From Bacillota bacterium (lineage in GTDB: Bacteria > Bacillota > Clostridia > Peptostreptococcales > Anaerovoracaceae): a DNA stretch of 7,527 nt. The position numbers and the translations under genes are program-made. Shown one piece after another: positions 1-6,381 of the stretch. The stretch is taken from assembly GCA_017431395.1 (NCBI GenBank), contig JAFRLD010000102.1, forward strand, positions 1 to 7,527, given 5' to 3'. Below the pieces are notes generated by a model that did no database searches, was not told the DNA's origin, and saw nothing but the letters and a program-made list of their open reading frames with translations. Every line of letters begins with the position of its first letter. Position 1 is the stretch's first letter.

Positions 1-5
1 ACGAG

Positions 6-926
6 ATGAGCAACGCACTGATAGCTATAGACAAGAGCGGATCCTTCAGGGTCTGCGCGAGCATAACGACGGACCTGGTGCAGGAGGCGGCGAAGATCCA
101 TGATACCACCCCGACCGCTACGGCGGGACTTGGACGCGTACTGACCGCGGCTGGTATGATGGGGATCCTCATGAAGGATGAGGGAAGCAAGCTGACCGTG
201 AATTTCAAAGGGGAAGGCCCCGCGAAACAGATCCTGGCGACCGCCTATGCGGACGGACGGGTAAAAGGATATATTGCCAATCCATATGTGGACCTGCCTT
301 TGACCGAAGCCGGGAAACTGGATGTCGGCGGATCGCTGGGTATAGGAGAGCTTTCCGTGATCCGGGACCTGGGGCTAAAAGAGCCCTATATGGGAACGAT
401 CGCCCTGGTGAACGGGGAGATCGCGGAAGATCTGACGGCGTATTTCTTCATCTCGGAACAAAAGAATACATCGGTGGCACTCGGCGTGAAGATCGAACGG
501 GATCTGACGGTCGGAGCCGCCGGGGGAATGATCATCCAGATGCTGCCGGATGCGGATGAGGGCGCGGTCGATGCGCTGGAAGAGATGATCGGACAGATGG
601 AGCCGATCACGACGACGATCAGCCGGCTTCAGGAATCGCGCAAAGGCTGGACGGACACGGCTCTGGTCCGCGCGATGGTAGCGGAGATCTTCAGCGGTCT
701 GCCGGAGGAATACGAAATCAAGATCCTGGAGGAGCGGGAGATCAAATGGGACTGCGACTGCAGCCGGGAACGGATCGAGCAGGCGCTGATGACCATCGGT
801 GAAGAGGATCTGCAGCAGATCCTGGACGAAGACGGACAGGCCGAGCTGCAGTGCCAATTCTGCCTGAAGAAATACCAGTTTGACAGGCCGCAGCTGCAGG
901 CGATCCTGGACAGCATCAGCAAATAA
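6..926 (+). CDS. hslO: Hsp33 redox-regulated chaperone
   Basis: This encodes a 306-residue cytosolic holdase chaperone that is activated by oxidation and prevents aggregation of unfolding proteins during oxidative and heat stress. The N-terminal half carries the family landmark HDTTPTATAGLGR (about residues 32-44). The C-terminal redox switch is intact: C250-x-C252 and C283-x2-C286 are the four zinc-binding cysteines, and the 31-residue step from the second to the third matches the classical Hsp33 arrangement. In the known family, zinc loss and disulfide formation unlock the chaperone. The length is close to, slightly above, the usual 290 or so residues. The ATG at position 6 fits the normal N-terminus, but only five bases lie upstream, so the ribosome binding site cannot be judged. 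It is probably co-transcribed with the DUF1934 gene 34 nt downstream. Confidence 0.97.
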   Translation: MSNALIAIDKSGSFRVCASITTDLVQEAAKIHDTTPTATAGLGRVLTAAGMMGILMKDEGSKLTVNFKGEGPAKQILATAYADGRVKGYIANPYVDLPLTEAGKLDVGGSLGIGELSVIRDLGLKEPYMGTIALVNGEIAEDLTAYFFISEQKNTSVALGVKIERDLTVGAAGGMIIQMLPDADEGAVDALEEMIGQMEPITTTISRLQESRKGWTDTALVRAMVAEIFSGLPEEYEIKILEEREIKWDCDCSRERIEQALMTIGEEDLQQILDEDGQAELQCQFCLKKYQFDRPQLQAILDSISK

Positions 927-960
927 CAGTAGCGAATAATAAGGGAAATGTGAGGAATAT

Positions 961-1386
961 ATGAAAGAGGTTATGATCCGGATCAAGGGGAAACAGGTAT
1001 CCAAAGATTCCGGTGAAGATGAAATGGAATTCATGACAGAAGGGAAGCTGTACCGGAGAAAAGGGACAGTTTACTTGCTGTACGAAGAAACAGAGCTTTC
1101 CGGTGTGCCGGGGTGCAAGACCCGTCTGCGTCTGCGGGATGGAGAGATCCAGATGAAGCGGATCGGAGAAGGGGCCGGCATCGGGAACGAGATCCTGTTC
1201 GAACAGGGAAAACGCTATACGGGCTATTATGATACACCTTTTGGCCCGATCCCGATCGAAGTGCTGACGAACTATGTGAACAGCAGCATTACAGAAGACG
1301 GGAGCGGTGACATCGATATCGATTATGAGATCAGTCTGAAAGGACTGATGGAAGGCCGCAACACATTGAACATCACACTTATGTAA
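961..1386 (+). CDS. DUF1934 (YwiB-like) beta-barrel protein
   Basis: This is a 141-residue protein of the DUF1934 family, which includes Bacillus YwiB (about the same length). The family adopts a small calycin-like beta-barrel and has no established function. Family-like features are the opening strand VMIRIKGKQ, the central YLLYEETELSGVPGCKTRLRLRDGEIQMKR segment read as successive strands, the phrase YDTPFGPIPIEVLT near residues 89-102, and the closing IDIDYEISLKG strand. No signal peptide or membrane segment is visible, so it should be cytosolic. The start is supported by a GAGGA ribosome binding site at 952-956. It lies 34 nt after hslO and 39 nt before the DUF1846 gene, consistent with an operon. 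The family assignment is by recognition of sequence pattern; no function is claimed. Confidence 0.85.
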   Translation: MKEVMIRIKGKQVSKDSGEDEMEFMTEGKLYRRKGTVYLLYEETELSGVPGCKTRLRLRDGEIQMKRIGEGAGIGNEILFEQGKRYTGYYDTPFGPIPIEVLTNYVNSSITEDGSGDIDIDYEISLKGLMEGRNTLNITLM

Positions 1387-1425
1387 TATAATCTGAAGCT
1401 TCATTAAAGATGGGAGGGAAGAAAC
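1387..1425 (+). promoter_or_regulatory. RBS and possible internal promoter before DUF1846 gene
   Basis: A strong ribosome binding site, GGGAGG at 1412-1417, lies 8 nt before the ATG at 1426. A TATAAT hexamer sits at 1387-1392, with TTGAAC at 1366-1371 inside the end of the preceding gene. The spacing is 15 nt to TATAAT, or 17 nt to the overlapping TAATCT at 1389-1394. This could be a secondary promoter giving the DUF1846 gene extra transcription. The ribosome binding site is secure; the promoter is only a possibility. Confidence 0.4.
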
Positions 1426-2943
1426 ATGTCAAAAGTCGGATTCAGCGCGGAGAAATACATCGAGGAGCAGTCAAAGTACATCCTGGAGAGGATCGAAAGT
1501 GGCGGAAGTCAGCGGCTGTATCTGGAATTTGGCGGCAAGCTCGTTCAGGACAAGCATGCGATGCGGGTCCTTCCCGGATTTGATGAAAATGCGAAGATCA
1601 AGCTTTTGCAGAGGATGAAGGATCAGGCGGAGATCATCATCTGCGTATACTCAGGGGACATTGAGACCCATAAGACCAGACAGGATTTCGGGATCACATA
1701 TGACCTGGAGGTCCTGCGGCTGATCGATGTGTTCCGCAAATACGATCTGCAGATCAACAGCGTGGTAGTGACCAGATATGAGGATGACATGCCATCCGTG
1801 GATAAGTTCATCAACCGGCTGGAACATCGGGGGATCCGGACATACCGGCACAGGTTCACCAAAGGATACCCGACGGACGTCGAAACGATCGTCAGCGATG
1901 CCGGCTACGGGGCGAATCCTTATATCGAGGTGACCAAGCCTTTGATCGTCGTGACTGGCCCGGGCGGTGGCAGCGGCAAGCTGGCGACCAGCCTTTCCCA
2001 GCTCTACCATGAATTCCGCCAGGGGAGGAAGGCGCGTTATGCGAAGTTCGAGACCTTCCCGATCTGGAACATCCCGCTCAAGCATCCGGTCAACGTAGCG
2101 TATGAAGCGGCGACGGCGGACCTTAGGGATGTAAACATGATCGACTCCTTCCATCTGGAAGCTTATGGCGAAATGGCGGTCAACTACAACCGTGATCTGG
2201 AAGTGTTCCCGGTGGTGAAGAGGATCATCGAGAAGATCACCGGTGAAGAATCCGAATACAAATCACCGACGGATATGGGCGTCAACCGGTGCGGCTTCGG
2301 GATCATTGATGACGAAGTCTGCCGTGAGGCGGCCTGTCAGGAGGTCATCCGCAGATACCTGATCGCGGAGGTGGACTATAAAAAAGGTAAGATCGAGAAC
2401 AATATCCTGGAGCGGTGCAAGCTGCTGATGGATGAGCTTGATCTGACCGAGATCGACCGGCCGGTGGTCCTTCCGGCAAGGGACTACGCCGAGGTGAAGC
2501 GCTCTCAGAATGAACGGTATGCGAATGTGGTCGTGATGGCTATGCAGATGCCGGACGGAAGCATCATTACCGGCAGGAGCTCCCGCCGGATGGTCGCAGC
2601 AGCGGCTGCCGTTCTGAATGCGGCGAAGAAGCTCTGCGGCATGGCGGACCAGCTTTTGCTGATCTCGCCCAACATCCTTGAGCGGATCCAGGAGCTTAAG
2701 ACCGATGTGCTGCGGGCGGACAAGTCCAGCTTGAACCTGGAGGAGGTCCTGACCGCGCTTACGATCTCTGCCGAGACCAATCCGTCTGCGGAGATGGCGC
2801 TTGGCAAGCTGAAGGAACTGCGCGGCTGCAAGGCGCATTGTACCGCGATCCTGAGTGACAAGGACGAGAGCACACTGAAGTCTATGGGCATCGATGTCAC
2901 CAGCGATCCGGAGTATGTGACCAACAACTTATACGATAATTAA
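1426..2943 (+). CDS. DUF1846 (UPF0371) family protein
   Basis: This 505-residue protein matches the DUF1846/UPF0371 family, which is widespread in Firmicutes and Actinobacteria and of unknown biochemical role. It opens with [19 protein letters not shown] and has full family length. The most striking motif is a glycine-rich loop, [11 protein letters not shown], at residues 175-185, following a hydrophobic strand. It resembles a nucleotide-binding loop, but five residues rather than four separate the first glycine (G178) from the G184-K185 pair, and the next residue is leucine instead of Ser/Thr, so it is not a strict Walker A motif. No signal peptide or membrane helix is seen. The start has a strong GGGAGG site 8 nt upstream. 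It is probably transcribed with hslO and the DUF1934 gene. A nucleotide- or phosphate-binding role is inference only. Confidence 0.92.
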   Translation: MSKVGFSAEKYIEEQSKYILERIESGGSQRLYLEFGGKLVQDKHAMRVLPGFDENAKIKLLQRMKDQAEIIICVYSGDIETHKTRQDFGITYDLEVLRLIDVFRKYDLQINSVVVTRYEDDMPSVDKFINRLEHRGIRTYRHRFTKGYPTDVETIVSDAGYGANPYIEVTKPLIVVTGPGGGSGKLATSLSQLYHEFRQGRKARYAKFETFPIWNIPLKHPVNVAYEAATADLRDVNMIDSFHLEAYGEMAVNYNRDLEVFPVVKRIIEKITGEESEYKSPTDMGVNRCGFGIIDDEVCREAACQEVIRRYLIAEVDYKKGKIENNILERCKLLMDELDLTEIDRPVVLPARDYAEVKRSQNERYANVVVMAMQMPDGSIITGRSSRRMVAAAAAVLNAAKKLCGMADQLLLISPNILERIQELKTDVLRADKSSLNLEEVLTALTISAETNPSAEMALGKLKELRGCKAHCTAILSDKDESTLKSMGIDVTSDPEYVTNNLYDN

Positions 2944-2965
2944 TTAAGAAAGGATGAATACGACT

Positions 2966-3064
2966 AGCGGCAAGCCGATCAGACTTCGGCCTGCGGTCTC
3001 GTCTTCTCGGGCCGCTAAAGCATAAGGAGTTTCATCGACTCGCTGCGCTCGTCGTGACAACTCC
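2966..3064. repeat. REP-like intergenic palindromic element
   Basis: The gap between the DUF1846 gene and the permease gene is dense in inverted repeats. AGCGGC (2966-2971) pairs with GCCGCT (3011-3016), enclosing a stem GCCGA/TCGGC (2974-2978 with 2986-2990) and an alternative AGAC/GTCT pairing. A second hairpin pairs GGAGTT (3026-3031) with AACTCC (3059-3064) and encloses CGAC/GTCG (3036-3039 with 3051-3054) around the core CTCGCTGCGCTCG. Such stacked palindromes with a CTCGCTGCGCTCG-type core are typical of dispersed REP-like repeats. No uridine tract follows either hairpin, so neither looks like an intrinsic terminator. The boundaries are approximate. Dispersal through the genome cannot be shown from one copy. 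Confidence 0.6.
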
Positions 3065-3067
3065 ATT

Positions 3068-4024
3068 ATGTACGCAAGATACTTCGTGCTCTTCGCCATG
3101 CTCTTCACGGGATGGTTCCTGCGCAAGATCAATTTCATAGATGACCGGATGAACCACAGCATCAACAAGCTGGTCGTTTACTTCGCGTATCCGTGCATGA
3201 TCGTGCATAATATCGGGACCCTGGAAATGACCCGGTCCGTGATCACGGATTTTCTGATCATGTTTGTGATGAGTTTGGTCCTTTTCTATATTTACGGGTT
3301 CGTGAGCTGGTCGTACGCGAAGCTCAGGAAGTATCCGGAGGACATTTCCAACGTGGCGGAGTTCGCCATGTCCATGCCGAACGACGGGTTCATGGGGTTT
3401 CCGGTAGCATTGCTGTTTTTCGGTGAGACCGGGCTGCTGCTCATGCTGGCACATAATGCGGCTATGAACATTTTCACGTTCACTTATGGGATCCGGCTGA
3501 TGCGGAGAAGACAGAGCAGGCCGAAGGCCGGAACGCCGCGTGCCTGGATCCGTGTTATGCGGGCCACGCTGAAGTTCCTGCTGAATCCGAACATTCTGGC
3601 ATTGATGATCGGGTTCGCGGTCAGCCTGTTTGGCGCGGGCCTTCCGCAGGCGGTGGATGATTACCTGCTGTATCTTGGGGGCGTTTCGACGCCGATGGCG
3701 ATGATCTTTATCGGGTCGAGCCTGACCAATTATAATTTTCTTGAAACGATCCGGGACCTGCGCGTTCTGGACTGCGTGCTGATGAAGCTTTTGTGGCTTC
3801 CGGCGCTGACCTTTGGCCTGGTGTATTTCCTGCCGGTACCGGGGATCATCAAGTGCTGCGTGGTGCTCGGGATCGCATTCCCGACAGCGGCGACGGTCTC
3901 CATGCTGGCAGAGCAGGAAGGCCAGTCGGTGGGGATGGCGAGCCGGACACTGTTCATCAGCACGGTGGCATCGATCGTGACGGTGCCGCTGACTGTAAAA
4001 CTGCTTACGTATGTGTTTTTATAA
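3068..4024 (+). CDS. AEC-family permease (auxin efflux carrier family)
   Basis: This 318-residue integral membrane protein of the AEC family fits about ten transmembrane helices, estimated near residues 4-20, 33-51, 62-83, 102-120, 123-141, 169-190, 200-218, 235-255, 258-275 and 294-317. A basic cytoplasmic loop (MRRRQSRPK) separates the two five-helix halves. The opening GWFLRKINFIDD and the MPNDGFMGFPVALLF segment are family hallmarks. AEC members export or exchange small organic acids and related metabolites; the substrate here cannot be predicted. The ATG at 3068 is the first possible ordinary start, because an in-frame TAA lies at 3023-3025, but no ribosome binding site precedes it. The first helix begins only a few residues in, so the N-terminus may be slightly shortened by the adjoining repeat element. 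It is followed 22 nt later by pgi. Confidence 0.9.
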   Translation: MYARYFVLFAMLFTGWFLRKINFIDDRMNHSINKLVVYFAYPCMIVHNIGTLEMTRSVITDFLIMFVMSLVLFYIYGFVSWSYAKLRKYPEDISNVAEFAMSMPNDGFMGFPVALLFFGETGLLLMLAHNAAMNIFTFTYGIRLMRRRQSRPKAGTPRAWIRVMRATLKFLLNPNILALMIGFAVSLFGAGLPQAVDDYLLYLGGVSTPMAMIFIGSSLTNYNFLETIRDLRVLDCVLMKLLWLPALTFGLVYFLPVPGIIKCCVVLGIAFPTAATVSMLAEQEGQSVGMASRTLFISTVASIVTVPLTVKLLTYVFL

Positions 4025-4029
4025 ACTAT

Positions 4030-4037
4030 GGAGGTGA
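4030..4037 (+). promoter_or_regulatory. Strong pgi ribosome binding site
   Basis: GGAGGTGA matches the complement of the 16S rRNA tail over eight bases and lies 9 nt before the ATG at 4047. It fixes the pgi start. No promoter is evident in the 22-nt gap, so pgi is probably read through from the permease or further upstream. Confidence 0.8.
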
Positions 4038-4046
4038 CTAGGAAGA

Positions 4047-5285
4047 ATGGATATCAATGTAAACATCGAAGGTCTGGATCTGGAACAGTCAGAAATCGAA
4101 GCTCTGCGGCCGGAGGCAGCTGCGGCGCTGGACAAGCTTTGGTCCGGAGAGATGGACATGACCGGATGGGTCAAGGCTCCCATTGAACAGGACGAAGAAG
4201 AACTGAAATATCTGCTGGATGTGGCAGACATCGTTCGCTTAGAGGCGGAGCTGATGGTGGTGCTGGGGATCGGCGGATCCTACATGGGTGCGAAGGCGGC
4301 GATCGAGGCATTGCCGAAGCAGGAACACGGGATCGAAGTGAAGTTTCTGGGAATCAACTTCTGCACGGATTATTACCGGGAGATCATAGAAGACGTCAAA
4401 CGAAAGAATACGATTCTGTGCGTCATTTCCAAGTCCGGCAACACTATGGAGATCCAGGCGGCGCTCGAGGTGCTCCGTCCGATCATGGAACAGAAATATG
4501 GCAGCAAGGAAGAAGCTGCGAAGCGGATCATCGCGGTCACGGATGAGAAGAGCGGTCGGCTCCGTGAGGAAGTGAACGAGATGGGCTACACGAACTTCCC
4601 GGTCCCGGGCAATATCGGAGGAAGATATTCCATGATGACGCCGGCGGGACTCCTGCCGATCGCGGTCAGCGGGATCGATGTGCGGGAGCTGCTGCGAGGA
4701 GCTGCGGCTGCGGCGACGTCTCCGCTGTGGGATACCACCGGAACGGATTATGCCATCGGGCGTTACATCATGCATGAGAAAAAAGGCAAGGCGGTAGATG
4801 TCACCTGCTTCAACCACTCGCGCCTGGCCTATTTCGGAGAGTGGATGAAACAGCTCTTCGGCGAAAGCGAAGGCAAAGAGGGCAAAGGTCTTTGGCCGGC
4901 GACGCTCCAGTTCTCCACCGATCTGCACTCGATGGGACAGTTCCTTCAGGAAGGCAGCCGCATATTCCTCGAAACCATGCTGATCATCGATGGATGCCAG
5001 GATGAGATCGTGATCCCGGCGGGAACCTTCAAAGGGATGACCATCGAAGAGATGAACGACATCATGGTAGAGGGAGTCATCAAGGCACACAGAAGTGCCG
5101 GCAACCCGCTCATCGAGATCCACGTTCCGGAGCTGACCCCGTACTACTTCGGCCAGCTGGTCTATTTCATGGAAACGAGCTGCGCGATCACCGGGATCCT
5201 GATGGGTGTGAACCCGTTCGATCAGCCGGGCGTAGAGCAGTACAAGGCAGAGATGCGAAAACTCTGCGGTTTGGACGGCAAATAA
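4047..5285 (+). CDS. pgi: Glucose-6-phosphate isomerase, compact form
   Basis: This cytosolic enzyme interconverts glucose 6-phosphate and fructose 6-phosphate in glycolysis and gluconeogenesis. At 412 residues it belongs to the Bacillus-type branch but is shorter than the roughly 450 residues usual there. Both family signatures are present: NIGGRYSMMTPAG from residue 189 and GVNPFDQPGVEQYK ending at K400. VLGIGGSYMGAKAAIEAL forms the phosphate-binding loop, and VISKSGNT the second sugar-phosphate contact. E302 in DLHSMGQFLQEG is the expected catalytic glutamate and K400 the conserved active-site lysine. The missing length is spread over a shortened segment after AAIEALP, a shortened segment after QDEIVIP, and a trimmed C-terminal helix, so the gene looks naturally compact rather than broken. 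The start is set by a strong ribosome binding site at 4030-4037. Confidence 0.97.
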   Translation: MDINVNIEGLDLEQSEIEALRPEAAAALDKLWSGEMDMTGWVKAPIEQDEEELKYLLDVADIVRLEAELMVVLGIGGSYMGAKAAIEALPKQEHGIEVKFLGINFCTDYYREIIEDVKRKNTILCVISKSGNTMEIQAALEVLRPIMEQKYGSKEEAAKRIIAVTDEKSGRLREEVNEMGYTNFPVPGNIGGRYSMMTPAGLLPIAVSGIDVRELLRGAAAAATSPLWDTTGTDYAIGRYIMHEKKGKAVDVTCFNHSRLAYFGEWMKQLFGESEGKEGKGLWPATLQFSTDLHSMGQFLQEGSRIFLETMLIIDGCQDEIVIPAGTFKGMTIEEMNDIMVEGVIKAHRSAGNPLIEIHVPELTPYYFGQLVYFMETSCAITGILMGVNPFDQPGVEQYKAEMRKLCGLDGK

Positions 5286-5327
5286 TGCAAAAAAAAGAGA
5301 CAATCCTAAAAAAGTGAGGGAAAGCGG

Positions 5328-5356
5328 TTCACAAAGGGTTCGTTTCGATATATAAT
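5328..5356 (+). promoter_or_regulatory. Sigma-A promoter of hbd
   Basis: A -35 box TTCACA (5328-5333) and a perfect -10 box TATAAT (5351-5356) are separated by exactly 17 nt. Transcription should begin near 5363, giving a leader of about 50 nt before the hbd ATG. The surrounding 129-nt gap after pgi is AT-rich, unlike the genes. No pgi terminator hairpin is visible in it. Confidence 0.85.
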
Positions 5357-5368
5357 GATACTATAGTT

Positions 5369-5386
5369 TTGTTAAATATATAACAA
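5369..5386. promoter_or_regulatory. Near-consensus Rex operator
   Basis: TTGTTAAATATATAACAA matches the clostridial Rex consensus TTGTTAANNNNTTAACAA at all specified positions but one (A in place of T at position 12). The half-sites TTGTTA and TAACAA are perfect inverted repeats. Rex is a repressor that leaves DNA when the NADH/NAD+ ratio rises, and known clostridial Rex regulons include the crt-bcd-etf-hbd genes. The site lies at about +7 to +24 relative to the predicted transcript start, where a bound repressor would block initiation or early elongation. The rex gene itself is not in the window. Confidence 0.8.
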
Positions 5387-5414
5387 TATTTATTAATTAA
5401 TGGAGGGTACAATT

Positions 5415-6263
5415 ATGAAGAAAATTGGCGTAATGGGCACAGGCACAATGGGCTCCGGCATCATTCAGGTCTGTGCAGCAGCAGGTTATGACGTAATCAT
5501 CAGAAGCAGCAAGCAGGAATACATCGACGGCGCTTTGGCTAAAATCGACAAGAACCTGACCAAGATGGTTTCCAGAGAGAAGATCACCGAGGAAGATAAG
5601 GCCGCTACACTGGGCAGAATCTCCGGTGGCACCACATTCGACGTTCTGGCTGACTGCGATCTGATCATTGAGTCATCCACAGAGAATATGGACAAGAAGA
5701 AGGAACTGTTCGCAGAGCTGGATAAGGTCTGCAAGGACAATGCGATCCTGGCAACCAACACTTCTGCACTCTCCATCACAGAGATCGCAGCAGTAACTTC
5801 CAGACCGGCACAGGTCATCGGCATGCACTTCTTCAATCCGGTTCCGGCTATGAAGCTGGTCGAGGTCGTTAAGGGCATCGCTACCTCCGATGAGGTCAAG
5901 GATGCAGTCATCGCTACAACAGAGAGCCTGAAGAAGACTCCGGTCGAGGTTGCTGAGGCTCCTGGATTCGTTGTCAACAGAGTTCTGATCCCGATGATCA
6001 ATGAGGCAGTCGGCATCCTGGCAGACGGCGTTGCTTCCGCAGAGGGCATCGACACCGCTATGAAGCTTGGCGCTAACCACCCGATGGGCCCCCTCGCTCT
6101 GGGCGATCTGATCGGACTGGATGTTTGCCTGGCAATCATGGAGACCCTGTTCACTGAGTACGGTGATCCGAAGTACAGACCGAATCCGCTGCTCAGGAAG
6201 ATGGTCAGAGCAGGCAAGCTGGGCATGAAGACCGGCGAAGGATTCTTCGATTACAGCAAATAA
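5415..6263 (+). CDS. hbd: 3-hydroxybutyryl-CoA dehydrogenase
   Basis: This 282-residue cytosolic dehydrogenase interconverts acetoacetyl-CoA and 3-hydroxybutyryl-CoA with NAD(P)H, the reductive step towards crotonyl-CoA and butyryl-CoA. The N-terminal Rossmann fold has the dinucleotide loop G8-T-G10-T-M-G13. The catalytic set is complete and at the clostridial Hbd positions: S117 in NTSALS, H138 in MHFFNPVP, E150 in KLVEVVKG and N188 in [11 protein letters not shown] chose the ATG at 5415: GGAGGG at 5402-5407 lies 7 nt before it, whereas the in-frame ATG at 5400 overlaps that site. The gene stands alone, away from any crt-bcd-etf cluster, with its own promoter, Rex-like operator and terminator. 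All eight arginines use AGA or AGG and none use CGN, unlike the neighbours, which suggests strong translational selection. Confidence 0.97.
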   Translation: MKKIGVMGTGTMGSGIIQVCAAAGYDVIIRSSKQEYIDGALAKIDKNLTKMVSREKITEEDKAATLGRISGGTTFDVLADCDLIIESSTENMDKKKELFAELDKVCKDNAILATNTSALSITEIAAVTSRPAQVIGMHFFNPVPAMKLVEVVKGIATSDEVKDAVIATTESLKKTPVEVAEAPGFVVNRVLIPMINEAVGILADGVASAEGIDTAMKLGANHPMGPLALGDLIGLDVCLAIMETLFTEYGDPKYRPNPLLRKMVRAGKLGMKTGEGFFDYSK

Positions 6264-6301
6264 ACCTCTCGGGCGAAGGCCTGAATAGATCCTGAAACGA
6301 C

Positions 6302-6334
6302 AGAGCTGCTGCATTTTTGCGGCAGCTCTTTTTT
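6302..6334 (+). terminator. Intrinsic terminator of hbd
   Basis: AGAGCTGC (6302-6309) pairs perfectly with GCAGCTCT (6322-6329). A T-G wobble and a GC/GC pair extend the stem to about 11 bp around an ATTTTT loop, and a T run follows to 6334. It lies 39 nt after the hbd stop and closes hbd as a single-gene transcript just before the LuxR promoter. Confidence 0.93.
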
Positions 6335-6345
6335 ACTGGAAATAA

Positions 6346-6374
6346 TTGACAAAAGCTGGGCAGGCATGTATACT
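6346..6374 (+). promoter_or_regulatory. Sigma-A promoter of the LuxR-type gene
   Basis: A consensus -35 box TTGACA (6346-6351) is followed after 17 nt by TATACT (6369-6374). The usual start distance puts the first transcribed base at about 6381, that is, at the GTG start codon at 6382. No ribosome binding site lies between the promoter and the gene, so the mRNA is predicted to be leaderless or nearly so. Confidence 0.85.
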
Positions 6375-6381
6375 ATGAATC

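Noticed and set aside
2954..3025. 23-codon ORF (ATG-AAT-ACG...) in the repeat region
   Set aside because: The ribosome-binding-like purines touch the ATG with no spacing, and most of the ORF lies in palindromic repeat sequence. It is more informative as a possible relic of the original permease start.
3793..4041. 82-codon + strand ORF overlapping the permease 3' end
   Set aside because: It is an out-of-frame shadow; the permease frame carries the final transmembrane helices and ends properly before the pgi ribosome binding site.
4239..5303. 354-codon open frame on the minus strand opposite pgi
   Set aside because: It lies entirely over a well-supported pgi, is rich in Arg, His and Asp as expected of an antisense shadow of GC-rich coding sequence, and resembles no family I know.
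5400..5414. Upstream in-frame ATG for hbd giving five extra residues
   Set aside because: This ATG overlaps the GGAGGG ribosome binding site that correctly positions the ATG at 5415, and the 282-residue form matches clostridial Hbd numbering exactly.
5486..6226. 246-codon minus-strand open frame opposite hbd
   Set aside because: It is a shadow: low-complexity Ser/Ala/Thr-rich translation over a gene with all catalytic residues intact.
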